Positions 9,795 to 18,108 of a DNA stretch of 64,000 bases are shown one piece after another (position 1 is the first letter of the stretch; each line of letters begins with the position of its first letter). The notes beneath the pieces are model-generated. The model saw only the letters and a list, made by a program, of their open reading frames with translations. It was not told where the DNA came from and searched no databases. Made by a program: the position numbers and the translations under genes. This DNA comes from Opitutaceae bacterium UBA2377. Its GTDB lineage: Bacteria > Verrucomicrobiota > Verrucomicrobiia > Opitutales > Opitutaceae. Location of the stretch: NCBI GenBank assembly GCA_002344205.1, contig DDSZ01000046.1:2719-66718 (forward strand). The letters run 5' to 3'.

Positions 9795-10610
9795 ATGAAG
9801 CGTATGCTGCTCGTCATCTTCACCACGGCGTTCCTGGCTTATGGGGCGTTGTGCGTCCTGCTGTTTCTCATGCAGCGGCGGATGCTCTACTATCCGGGCA
9901 AGACGCCGGTGGCTGAGCAGCTCAGGTATGCGGCGGGTGCGGGGCTGGAGCCCTGGCTGGATGCGGCCGGTGAGCGTATCGGTTGGAAGCGGGAGTCGGC
10001 CGATGCGGATGCGCAGCGTTGGCTCGTGCTGCATGGCAACGCGGGACTCGCGGTGCAGCGGGCCCATTGGGCGGATGCCTTGGAACGCGTGTCGCCCGGG
10101 CGGGCACTGTCGGTTTATGTGCTCGAATATCCGGGCTACGGCGGACGGAGCGGTTCGCCGACCGAGACCAGCCTGACGGCGGCGGCGTTGGCGGCGTTTG
10201 ACGTGATTCCAAGCGTGGGGCGGATCCATTTGCTGGGCGAATCGCTCGGGTGCGCGGCCGCGGTGCAAGTGGCGCGGGCGCGGCCGGAGCGCACCGGCGG
10301 GCTCGTGCTCGTGTCGCCCTTCAACCGGCTGGCCGATGTGGCGTCATACCATTACCCGTGGCTGCCGGTGCGCTGGCTGGTGAAGGATCGGTGGGAATCC
10401 GACTTCGCGCTGCGTGATTTCTCCGGGCCGGTGACCGTCATCGCGGCGGAACGCGACTCCATCGTGCCGGCGAAATTTGCCCGGCGGCTGCACGAGGGCT
10501 ACCCGGGCCGGAAGTGGATGCATATTATCCCTGGCGAGGACCACAATTTCTTCGTGTTCGATCAGGCGTGGTTTCGCGAAGCGGTCGCCTTCGTGACGGC
10601 GAAGGAATAG
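9795..10610 (+). CDS. Alpha/beta hydrolase (Bem46/YfhR-like), membrane anchored
   Basis: A 271-residue serine hydrolase. Residues 4-25 form one hydrophobic N-terminal anchor followed by MLYYPGK, a hallmark of Bem46/YfhR-type hydrolases. The oxyanion segment VLHGNAG is at about 78-84, the nucleophile elbow GESLG places Ser at 150, and the acid and His are probably Asp 221 (ERDSIVP) and His 250 (GEDHNFF). The family is probably oriented with its catalytic domain outside the cytoplasmic membrane, and its natural substrate is generally unknown. It is monocistronic. An ATG 9 bases downstream is an equally possible start. Confidence 0.85.
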   Translation: MKRMLLVIFTTAFLAYGALCVLLFLMQRRMLYYPGKTPVAEQLRYAAGAGLEPWLDAAGERIGWKRESADADAQRWLVLHGNAGLAVQRAHWADALERVSPGRALSVYVLEYPGYGGRSGSPTETSLTAAALAAFDVIPSVGRIHLLGESLGCAAAVQVARARPERTGGLVLVSPFNRLADVASYHYPWLPVRWLVKDRWESDFALRDFSGPVTVIAAERDSIVPAKFARRLHEGYPGRKWMHIIPGEDHNFFVFDQAWFREAVAFVTAKE

Positions 10611-10929
10611 AACAACCCGGTTGGTTGACCGCTGATTTGGGCTGATGGACGCTGATCTTTGGGAGAGGGAGTAATTCGACCCCTGCTTTAAGTAAAACTA
10701 CGGCCGGAAATGGCAGGGTCCGACCTCCCGCCGTCGCCTAGGCTTTGGCGGACAGGCCGGGCGGGCTGCGGTCCGCTCGGAGAGCGGACCCTGCCGGCGC
10801 TGCCGCCCCACAGGGGTGCGGCTGCAGTTCTATTTGAAGCGCCCCGGTCACGGATTTTATGGATGGGCGCGGATGCTCAATCCTCTGCTTTGTATCCGTG
10901 CTATCTGTGCAATCCGTGGCGAAATGGAT
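10611..10929. repeat. Non-coding intergenic block with periodic repeats and a hairpin
   Basis: No gene seen. A perfect 9-bp hairpin with a GGA loop lies at 10770-10790. The right part (about 10850-10920) is built from short degenerate units of about 9-11 bases resembling ATCCGTGCT, ATCTGTGCA, ATCCGTGGC; the left part (10620-10660) has a similar CTGAT-based series. The genes on either side converge, so this is a shared 3' region. Confidence 0.5.
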
Positions 10930-12564
10930 CTACTGTTGTCTGCCGTAAAGTCCGCCGAAGAAATCATCCGGCAACCAGGCCGGCGGCACGGGGTCGTCCG
11001 CGATGGCGCGGACAAAGTCATGGGCAAACACCGTGTAGGCACCCGTGGAAGGCCAGTCGATGGGCTGGCTGAGGTCGTCGTTGGGCTTGTGGTAGCGCTC
11101 GCGCAGAAAGCCGTTCCACGCCGCCGCCAGATCGAATCCAGGGTCAAGCGAGCGCTGGCCGGTGCCGATGAAAATGGCCGGCACGCCGGTGCGCACGAAG
11201 GCGTATTGGTCGCTGCGCACGAAGATGGTCTGCTCGGGCATGAAGTCCGGGCTCACGGTGAAGCCGGTGCGAGCTGCAGCCGCATGCACCATCGGACCAA
11301 GCGTGGTGTGATCCTCGCCCCAAGCGACGATGTCGCGGACCGGGGCAGGGAAGATGGGCATGTCGATGTTCACGTTGGCGGCAAACCGCTGCACGCGGGC
11401 CGGCGGGTTGTTCGCGAGGTGTTCCGCGCCCAGCAGGCCTTTTTCCTCCGCGGTGAGGGCGGCGAAGAGCACCGGCCGGGCGGGACGCGGACCGGCGGCC
11501 AGTTCCTCGGCCATGGCGAGAATGATGCCGATGCCGACGGCGTTATCGATGGCGCCATTATAGATGCTGTCGCCATCGATGGCTGTGCCGATGCCGAGAT
11601 GGTCGAGGTGTCCGGTCACCACGATGGGTTCCCCGGCGAGCGCCGGATCGGTGCCGGGCAGCCAGCCGAGGACATTGGTGCAAGCGAGCGGATGCAGTTG
11701 TGCCGAGCCACCGACCGTGAGCGTAACCCCGAGATCAAAGGCCTGCGGTTCGCCACGCTCCGCTGTGGCGAAAATTTCCTCCGCGGTGCGTCCGCTGGCA
11801 ACGAGCAGACGATGGGCGGCCGTGTGGCGCACGCTGGCCCGGCCCCGGAGTTGGGGATGACTGCCGACGACGGTGCCATCGGTGGCTACGAGACGCATGC
11901 CGGGGAAGCGCGAACTGGCGATGACAATGGCCCAGGGAGATCGGGACTCATCGCGCGGGGTCAAGATGCTGACCACGCCCACTGCGCCGCGGGCCACCAA
12001 GAGATCATTTTTTGTCCGGCCACTGGAATAGTGTGCCCGCTGCGTGCTGGGAAAACGGGCCGGTGCACCGCTGAGGATGACGGCGATTTTGCCGGTGAGA
12101 TCGATGCCGCCGAGGTCATCGTAGCCGAGTTCGGGGGCCTGCACACCGTAGCCGACGAAGACCGCCGGGGCGGTGATTTGCGTGACGGTGTCACCGGGGG
12201 CCGGCGCGGCCAGCATGTCGTTGATCGGCGTGAGGGCGTCCTCGCTGTCCGCATGGTGCACGATCAGGCGTCCGGCCTCGTGATCGGTCGTGGACTCCAG
12301 CAGCCGCAGGGGTTGGAGGAAGCTGCCGTGGTCGGCGCCCGGTTCCAAGCCGATCCGGGCAAACTGTGCGGCCACATAACCGGCGGCGAGCTGGTAGCCG
12401 CGCGTGCCGGTGCCGCGGCCTTCCATGAGGTCGTCGGCGAGGAAGGTGGCATGCGCCTGCACCCGCCGCGCGGCGACGGCGGGATCGAGCGCGGGGATCG
12501 GTCCGGCCTGCAGGCCGAGGCCGAGGAACAGGATGAACACAAAGTGGCGCAACCGGTGGGGCAT
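10930..12564 (-). CDS. Secreted M28 family zinc aminopeptidase with PA-like insert
   Basis: A 544-residue predicted exported aminopeptidase. The ATG at 12564 opens a signal peptide (hydrophobic core FVFILFLGLGLQA); the frame stays open to 12606. An N-terminal M28 segment is interrupted by a protease-associated-type domain (about residues 130-290, with YDDLGGIDLTGKIAVI). The di-zinc site can be read from GHLDHLG (His, Asp), NGAIDNAVG (Asp), LTAEEKGLLG (Glu-Glu), NIDM (Asp) and YHKPNDD (His). NGAIDNAVG replaces the more usual GADDNASG, but the bridging Asp remains. It would release N-terminal residues from peptides outside the cytoplasm, consistent with the peptide importer upstream. Confidence 0.9.
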   Translation of the reverse strand: MPHRLRHFVFILFLGLGLQAGPIPALDPAVAARRVQAHATFLADDLMEGRGTGTRGYQLAAGYVAAQFARIGLEPGADHGSFLQPLRLLESTTDHEAGRLIVHHADSEDALTPINDMLAAPAPGDTVTQITAPAVFVGYGVQAPELGYDDLGGIDLTGKIAVILSGAPARFPSTQRAHYSSGRTKNDLLVARGAVGVVSILTPRDESRSPWAIVIASSRFPGMRLVATDGTVVGSHPQLRGRASVRHTAAHRLLVASGRTAEEIFATAERGEPQAFDLGVTLTVGGSAQLHPLACTNVLGWLPGTDPALAGEPIVVTGHLDHLGIGTAIDGDSIYNGAIDNAVGIGIILAMAEELAAGPRPARPVLFAALTAEEKGLLGAEHLANNPPARVQRFAANVNIDMPIFPAPVRDIVAWGEDHTTLGPMVHAAAARTGFTVSPDFMPEQTIFVRSDQYAFVRTGVPAIFIGTGQRSLDPGFDLAAAWNGFLRERYHKPNDDLSQPIDWPSTGAYTVFAHDFVRAIADDPVPPAWLPDDFFGGLYGRQQ

Positions 12565-12677
12565 GGAGCCGGGAAACCATGCGACGGCTTTGGTCGCAAG
12601 CGGCAATATTGGCCGGTTGAGAGAGGCGCAGCGACGGAAATTGGTCCCGGGCGGGAGTGATGTTCACCCCTGCGGGA

Positions 12678-13955
12678 CTACCGGTGCAGCTCGGGAAACA
12701 GCAGCGGGGCGCTGAGGGCGAGGCCGTCGCCCACACTGGTGAACTCGCCGCCGTCACGGAGGCGATCCGCGCCGAAGCGGCGGACGAATTCATCGCGCAG
12801 GCTGCGGATAAGCGAAGTGCCGCCGGTCAGGAAGACGGTTTCGATGCCGGCGGGATCGATGGCGGCTTCCTGCATGAACGCGTCGAGCTTGGCCGTAATT
12901 TGGCCGGTCAGGTCGGCGGTGTTGGCGTTGAACTCTTCGAGCGTCAGTCGTTCGTTGATCGGGATGCGCGGGTGGGTGAATCGGAGTGAAGCCGTATCCG
13001 CGGTGGTGAGCGTGATTTTGGCCGCCTCGATGATTTGGAAGAGGGCGAAGCCTTGGTTTTCCGTGACGAGGGCCTGCAGGCGGTCGAATCCGGCCGGATT
13101 GTCCGAAAGCCGGGCGAGCCGCCAGATCAGGTCGAGTTTGGTGGCGTTGCGGAGGAAGACGATCTGGTCCCATTGGCAGATCTGCCGGTGCAGGGTGGAG
13201 GGCACCTCGATGCGCTTGCCGAAACTTTCGTAGGTGGCGCCCCGTCCGAAATGCGGGGTGAGCGTGTGCCACATGGTGGCGGAATCATACCGGTTGCCCG
13301 CCACCGGCAGGCCGCCGGTCGCGAGGATGTCGGCGAGCCGTTCAACCTGGTCCTGTCGGCGTGGGTCGAGCTGCACGACGGTGAAATCGGAGGTGCCGCC
13401 GCCGAAGTCGCCCACGAGGACGCGCTCGGGTTGCCGGATGCGGGCCTCGTAGGCAAAGGCGGCGGCGATGGGCTCGTATTGAAAATGAATTTCCTTGAAC
13501 CCGGCGAGTTCCGCGGCGCGCCGGAGGCGGTCTTGGGCAATCTGATCCTCGGCGGGTTCGGAGGAAAAGACGGCAGGGCGGCCCATGACCACACGCTTCA
13601 CATCCTGGCCGGTCACCCGGTCGGCCTTGCCCTTCAGATGGCGCAGGAAAAATGCGATCAGGTCTTCGAGCAGGTAGGTCTCGTTGTTGACGATGGTCTG
13701 CTCGAAGGTGCGGTTGGGGAGGATGGTCTTGATGGCTTGGAAAAACCGGCCGCGCATCTCGTCCTGCACGTAGCGTAGCTTGGCGGCGTTGCCAATCAGG
13801 GGCGGGTCTTTGCTCAGGGTGTAGGGAAAATACATGAATGACGACTCCACGCCGGCGATGCTTGGGTCCCGGGCAAGTGTGCGGCGCTCCACATCCCAGA
13901 TCGTGACCGAGGAGTTGCTGGTGCCAAAGTCGATGCCGTAGATGTAGGTGCTCAT
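12678..13955 (-). CDS. Hsp70 family ATPase lacking a substrate-binding domain (YegD-like)
   Basis: A 425-residue actin-fold ATPase. The phosphate-1 motif GIDFGTSNS is at about residues 7-15, phosphate-2 is VGDFGGGTSD, and the adenosine motif is FLTGGTSL. The chain ends shortly after the ATPase fold, so the beta-sandwich substrate domain and lid of DnaK are absent, as in YegD and related Hsp70-like proteins. The ATG at 13955 directly precedes MSTYIYGIDFG; the longer frame to 14126 has no family match. It is probably cytoplasmic; no cochaperone gene is nearby, so the client is unknown. Confidence 0.88.
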   Translation of the reverse strand: MSTYIYGIDFGTSNSSVTIWDVERRTLARDPSIAGVESSFMYFPYTLSKDPPLIGNAAKLRYVQDEMRGRFFQAIKTILPNRTFEQTIVNNETYLLEDLIAFFLRHLKGKADRVTGQDVKRVVMGRPAVFSSEPAEDQIAQDRLRRAAELAGFKEIHFQYEPIAAAFAYEARIRQPERVLVGDFGGGTSDFTVVQLDPRRQDQVERLADILATGGLPVAGNRYDSATMWHTLTPHFGRGATYESFGKRIEVPSTLHRQICQWDQIVFLRNATKLDLIWRLARLSDNPAGFDRLQALVTENQGFALFQIIEAAKITLTTADTASLRFTHPRIPINERLTLEEFNANTADLTGQITAKLDAFMQEAAIDPAGIETVFLTGGTSLIRSLRDEFVRRFGADRLRDGGEFTSVGDGLALSAPLLFPELHR

Positions 13956-14122
13956 GGGGAACTCCGAGGTTGAGCGCGGGTGCGACGCGCACTTCGCCGG
14001 GTGGGCGGATGGGGGCCGCTCCCGGCACAGGGGGCGTGCGAGAGAATTCAGGCCCCTCGGCCTGACAAGGGAAATATCACCCGGAGGGTGGATATATCCC
14101 GGCAGTGCCCGCCACGGCGTTA

Positions 14123-14261
14123 TCAACTAAAGTGGTCCACCGCTTCCAGTCCAAGGATCTGCCGGAAGTGGACGTCGCGGGTGGGCAAGGCGGCGCCGGT
14201 TTACAGGATGACGGCGGTGATGAACAAATTGGTGGCCGGAATGACGATCCCTTGGCGGTGA
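14123..14261 (-). pseudogene. VapC-type PIN-domain toxin, C-terminal remnant
   Basis: Reading the minus strand from about 14261 gives a typical PIN-domain end: HRQGIVIPATNLFITAVIL, a TAA stop, then TGAALPTRDVHFRQI and GLEAVDHFS before the final TGA at 14123-14125. The THDxH-like TRDVHF segment and its position before the C-terminus fit VapC toxins. The internal TAA sits where family members usually have Gln or Lys, so one C-to-T change probably created it. The N-terminal half and any VapB partner are missing. Confidence 0.65.
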
Positions 14262-14815
14262 TCTAGTAACTACTGTCGGGTGGCTCCAGGTTGCTTGGGC
14301 CGTTGATGAAGCCCTGCGCTGGCATCGAAATCCGAACGTCCAAGTGTTAATCGCTCGGTACCGAAATTCGTCTGAAAGCGGCCGAAAATTGGCCTAACCC
14401 GCACCCAAATCCGAAAATTCGGCATAGAGTGATGTACACTTAATCACGTAAGTATGCTGCGGTTAGTCTGTTCCGAAAAGTGTTCATCACTACCCGTTTT
14501 TTCGGATCAAATCCCAAATGGCTGCGGATATCCTGAAACCGATCCGAACAATCTGGGGCAAGCTGGCGGCCTGCCTAGGTGATCGCAGGGGAAAAGAAGG
14601 TGAACAGTGTTAATCAGTCCTGCCCTCCGGGGCAAGTTGCAGCTCGTCCCGATGTTAGAACCTTTTGCCAGCTTGCCCCACTTGCCCCACTTGCCCCGCT
14701 TTTCTCCCGTCGCTTCAAATAACTCCAAGTGAGTGTAGCCGTCAGCGTTGGCATCCGATCGGCAGCAGGGTGAATTTTCCATTGGCGGGAACTGCGACCG
14801 CGCTATTTTGTTAAC
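14262..14815. repeat. Non-coding stretch with direct and inverted CTTGCCCC repeats
   Basis: No supportable gene. Three tandem copies of a 9-base unit CTTGCCCC(A/G) lie at 14672-14698. Inverted copies are at 14554-14562 and 14628-14636. The first inverted copy extends to a perfect 13-bp match, TGGGGCAAGCTGG at 14554-14566 against CCAGCTTGCCCCA at 14668-14680. Several CCGAAAA/TTTTCGG segments occur at 14370-14510. GC is lower than the flanks. It lies upstream of the primase-helicase gene and should hold its promoter. Confidence 0.55.
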
Positions 14816-17254
14816 GTGGAAACCCCATCGTCCAGTCGGGCTACCGGACTCCGACAACAATTGGCAGAACTCACAGTTAAAGCTCGCGAGATTGAAGACG
14901 AACTTGCGGTCATCGCGTCGGACGGTCGGCTCAAATTCACGTCAGCAACCGCCCCGGGAAATCCGCCACAGACGCCGTCGGAAAAAGTGGCGCTCTTTCT
15001 CGATCTGTTCGGGACGCGCCGATCGGTCTATCCCAAGCGATGGGAAAACCAGAAAGCCGGAAAGAGCGGCTATGCACCCGTCTGTGACAATGAATGGCGG
15101 GCTGGCATCTGTGAGAAACCGAGAGTTAAATGCGCGGAATGCCGTCATCAGCGATTTCCCACTCTTGATGACCGGTCGGTCGAAGGCCATTTGCGGGGCG
15201 CTCATACTCTCGGCGTGTATGCCATTGCGGCCGATGACACCTGTCGGTTTCTAGCGGCAGACTTCGATGGTGACGGCTGGTTGGATGATGTGCGCGCCTA
15301 TCGCGATGCGGCTGAAAAGGTGGGGGTAGCGGTCGCCATCGAGCGGTCTCGATCCGGCAATGGCGCACATGCTTGGATCTTTTTTCACGAACCGGTGCCA
15401 GCGGCATTGGCCAGGCGATTGGGGACTATTCTTGTCGCAAAAGCTTCTTCGTTGCGTCCTACGCTGAGTTTGGGCGCGTATGATCGACTGTTCCCCAATC
15501 AGGATACTCTCCCGCCCGGTGGCTTTGGAAATCTGATTGCATTGCCGCTGGCCAAGGGGCCGAGACAGCACGGCAACACGCTGTTCCTCGATACGCAAAT
15601 GCAGCCAATCGAGGATCAATGGAATTTTTTGGCCGGCATGGCACGACTAACTCGTGGCGACTTGGAGAGGATACTGGGCAGGATTGCTCCCATACCATCG
15701 CTCGGAGCTTCTATTCAGAACAGCTCCGCCTCTGAAGATTTCGTACTGCAAAACGACACCGACGTATTGGATCTATCGCATCCGAGGGTCCGCAGCGGGA
15801 TGCTAACGGGTGAAGTCACCGTCCGTTTGGATGCCCAGATTCATCTGCCTCGGTCACTGCCGACACCTCTTTTGGCAGGATTGCGACGGCTGGTGACGTT
15901 TCCCAATCCCGTTTATCATGAGAAACTTCGCTTGCGATTTCCTACATACGATACGCCGCGATTTCTCTTCGCCGGTGAGTGGCATCCGGATCGACTGGTA
16001 TTGCCACGCGGCGTTTTGGATCGGTGTCTTGCGCTCCTTGAGGCTGCTGGAGGCACGGTGGCTTTGCAGGACACTCGTCAGGCGGGAACGCGAGTAAAAT
16101 GGAAGTTCGAAGGCGAGTTGCGGCAGGAACAGGAAACGGCAATTCGGGAAATGTTGGAGGAGGATACCGGGGTGCTCTGTGCTCCGCCGGGTGCAGGAAA
16201 AACAGTGATGGGATGCGCATTGATTGCGCATGCCCGCACCTCGGCCCTCATCTTGGTTCATCGTGCGGTGCTTGTGGACCAGTGGAGGGACACGGCGATG
16301 CGTTTTCTCGGTTTAAAGCGCAAAGAAATCGGACTCTGGCGCAGTCGATCTCCGCGCCTTACCCGGCGGCTGGACATCGCGATGCTGCCATCGCTGGCGC
16401 GGGCGGAAAACCTGGAAGCCGCCATGCGCGGGTATGGGCTGGTCATTGTCGATGAGTGCCATCATGTGCCGGCAGCATCGTTTGAAGTCGTCCTCAAGGC
16501 ATGCCCCAGCCGGCGAATTTACGGCCTTACGGCCACACCGGCGCGGAAAGACCGGTTGGAAAAGCTCCTTTTTGCTCAGTGCGGCCCTATTCGGCATACT
16601 CTGGTCGCTACCTCCACCGGTGCAGCAAAGACCGTGAAAGTTCGCCATACTACGGTGGCGCTGACGCCAGAAGCCGGGGCACGACCACCAATCCACGCTT
16701 TTTGGGAAGCGCTGGTCTTGGACGGCAGCCGCATCGAGGTCATTCTATCAGACTTGGTCGAATGTGTGGCGATGGGGCGGTCACCACTCGTGCTAGCCGA
16801 CCGGAAGGCCTACTTGGACCGGCTGGAGAGCGCTTTCACCGCCCGTGCTGCGAGCGCGGCGTGCTTCCGGTTTGACGGCCAGCTAGGCAAGAAAGCTCGG
16901 AGCGAAGTGCTCCGACGGATTGAGGAATGTTACGAGACCGGGAAGACGTTCGTGCTTTTCGCGACGGCATCGTTGATCGGCGAGGGATTCGACCTTCCTC
17001 GTTTGGACACGCTTATCCTGTCAATGCCGCTCTCATTCAAGGGACGGCTCATTCAATATGCTGGGCGTCTAAACCGGGTGCATGAGTCGAAGAACGCCCC
17101 CTTGATTTTCGATTACTTGGACGGAAACCATGCACTCACCAACGCGATGTTCCGCCGCCGACTGACAGGATATAAGGAGCTGGGTTACCAAGTCGAAATG
17201 CCGCAAGACGTAGTCCCTGCGTGGTTTGAGGACGGAGCCGGTAACGCCAAATAG
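14816..17254 (+). CDS. TOTE-type archaeo-eukaryotic primase fused to an SF2 helicase
   Basis: An 812-residue two-module protein. Residues about 55-290 match the primase domain named for TOTE conflict systems: VYPKRWEN, a Cys cluster at 90, 99, 106 and 109 that could bind zinc, the metal site DFDGD (Asp 149, Asp 151), the SRSGNGAHAW segment with His 185, and FPNQD/GGFGNLIALPL. Residues about 435-800 are a superfamily 2 helicase: Walker A PPGAGKT at 457-463, DECH at 546-549, TATPARKD near 573, and an arginine-finger motif QYAGRLNR near 735. The start is GTG; a coiled coil follows in the first 35 residues. The family is thought to act in conflict with invading DNA. The gene stands alone in low-GC accessory DNA before a toxin-antitoxin pair. 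Confidence 0.85.
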   Translation: METPSSSRATGLRQQLAELTVKAREIEDELAVIASDGRLKFTSATAPGNPPQTPSEKVALFLDLFGTRRSVYPKRWENQKAGKSGYAPVCDNEWRAGICEKPRVKCAECRHQRFPTLDDRSVEGHLRGAHTLGVYAIAADDTCRFLAADFDGDGWLDDVRAYRDAAEKVGVAVAIERSRSGNGAHAWIFFHEPVPAALARRLGTILVAKASSLRPTLSLGAYDRLFPNQDTLPPGGFGNLIALPLAKGPRQHGNTLFLDTQMQPIEDQWNFLAGMARLTRGDLERILGRIAPIPSLGASIQNSSASEDFVLQNDTDVLDLSHPRVRSGMLTGEVTVRLDAQIHLPRSLPTPLLAGLRRLVTFPNPVYHEKLRLRFPTYDTPRFLFAGEWHPDRLVLPRGVLDRCLALLEAAGGTVALQDTRQAGTRVKWKFEGELRQEQETAIREMLEEDTGVLCAPPGAGKTVMGCALIAHARTSALILVHRAVLVDQWRDTAMRFLGLKRKEIGLWRSRSPRLTRRLDIAMLPSLARAENLEAAMRGYGLVIVDECHHVPAASFEVVLKACPSRRIYGLTATPARKDRLEKLLFAQCGPIRHTLVATSTGAAKTVKVRHTTVALTPEAGARPPIHAFWEALVLDGSRIEVILSDLVECVAMGRSPLVLADRKAYLDRLESAFTARAASAACFRFDGQLGKKARSEVLRRIEECYETGKTFVLFATASLIGEGFDLPRLDTLILSMPLSFKGRLIQYAGRLNRVHESKNAPLIFDYLDGNHALTNAMFRRRLTGYKELGYQVEMPQDVVPAWFEDGAGNAK

Positions 17255-17270
17255 CTTTATAGTTGCAGGC

Positions 17271-17285
17271 CCGGCAAATTGCCGG
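17271..17285. promoter_or_regulatory. Candidate operator of the toxin-antitoxin pair
   Basis: A perfect palindrome, CCGGCAA-A-TTGCCGG, ends 11 bases before the antitoxin ATG at 17297. Antitoxins with ribbon-helix-helix folds usually repress their own operon from such sites. The function is inferred from position and symmetry. Confidence 0.5.
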
Positions 17286-17296
17286 ATAGTGATTCC

Positions 17297-17599
17297 ATGG
17301 CCACTTTAGCTGCAAAATCTCGTTCTCGTGTCCCCACCACCGCCCGACTTGAGGCGAGAATTCCCCGTGATTTCAAGAAGACCCTGGAGCAGGCCGCCGC
17401 CGTGACCGGGCATCCCACGGTCACGAGCTATGTTCTCTTTGCCCTCCAAGCCAGCGCCCGCAGGGTCATCGAGGAGCATCAACAGGCCAAACTTTCTGCG
17501 GAGGAATCGACCCATTTCGTTAAGGCATTGCTTGCACCCGCCGCTCCGAATGCGGCGTTGCGGGGTGCTTTTAAGCGCTATCGTGAGGCCAGCGCCTGA
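17297..17599 (+). CDS. DUF1778 (TacA-like) antitoxin
   Basis: A 100-residue antitoxin. Residues about 10-60 form the ribbon-helix-helix region (TARLEARIPRDFKKTLEQAAAV then TSYVLFALQASARRVIEEHQ) typical of DUF1778/TacA proteins; the C-terminal 35 residues would wrap the toxin. The ATG at 17297 is preferred over a TTG at 17279, because the latter lies inside the palindrome at 17271-17285. The stop overlaps the toxin start by one base (TGATG), giving tight coupling. Expected role: neutralise the acetyltransferase and repress the operon. Confidence 0.85.
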   Translation: MATLAAKSRSRVPTTARLEARIPRDFKKTLEQAAAVTGHPTVTSYVLFALQASARRVIEEHQQAKLSAEESTHFVKALLAPAAPNAALRGAFKRYREASA

Positions 17600-18108
17600 T
17601 GGCCTATCGTTTTGAGCCGCTGACCAAGCAGCACGACCGGGCTGCGTTTCGTTGCGCCAGCGCGCCGCTCAATACCTATCTCCAGCAGATTGCCCGGAAG
17701 GACGCCGAGCGCCATGTGGCCGCTGCATTTGTCATGGTGGATGACGCCGCCCCGGCCGCCATCGTGGGCTATTACACGCTTTCGGCCTTCGCCGTGGACG
17801 TGACGGAGCTTCCGGAAGCCATGCAAAAGAAGCTGCCCCGGTATCCGCGGCTGCCCGCAACCCTGCTTGGACGGCTGGCGCGCGATGTGCGTTTTCCGGG
17901 CACGGGATCACTGCTTTTGATGGATGCGCTCGCCCGGGCGTATCAGAAATCGGCCGAGATTGCTTCGCTCGCCGTGGTCGCAGACGCGAAGGATGAGGCC
18001 GCTTTGACGTTCTATCGGAAGTTCGGATTTGCCCAATTGGGTAGCGATCCGAACCGGGTTTTTCTGCCGATGGGCACCATCGCGGAGCTGGTTGGGAAGC
18101 AGGGTTAG
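17599..18108 (+). CDS. GNAT acetyltransferase toxin (TacT-like)
   Basis: A 169-residue GNAT toxin that, by family, acetylates the amino acid on charged tRNA and stops translation. The family landmarks are FRCASAPLNTYLQQIARKDAERHVAAAFV at the N-terminus, GYYTLSAF, LLGRLARDVRFPGTG and the C-terminal FYRKFGF with the catalytic Tyr. In the acetyl-CoA loop, family members usually read RxxGxGxG before the next helix; here RFPGTG runs directly into SLLLMDAL, two residues short. The toxin may therefore be weakened or dead. It is directly coupled to the DUF1778 antitoxin. Confidence 0.87.
   Translation: MAYRFEPLTKQHDRAAFRCASAPLNTYLQQIARKDAERHVAAAFVMVDDAAPAAIVGYYTLSAFAVDVTELPEAMQKKLPRYPRLPATLLGRLARDVRFPGTGSLLLMDALARAYQKSAEIASLAVVADAKDEAALTFYRKFGFAQLGSDPNRVFLPMGTIAELVGKQG

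Noticed and set aside
10816..12660. A 614-codon plus-strand frame opposite the M28 peptidase
   Set aside because: The peptidase motifs on the minus strand are complete; the plus frame is a shadow.
14672..14698. CTTGCCCC tandem repeats as a CRISPR array
   Set aside because: The unit is 9 bases without spacers.
14507..14860. A minus-strand frame of 117 codons before the primase-helicase
   Set aside because: Part of it is only the translation of the CTTGCCCC tandem repeats and it overlaps the start of the plus-strand gene. No family match was seen.
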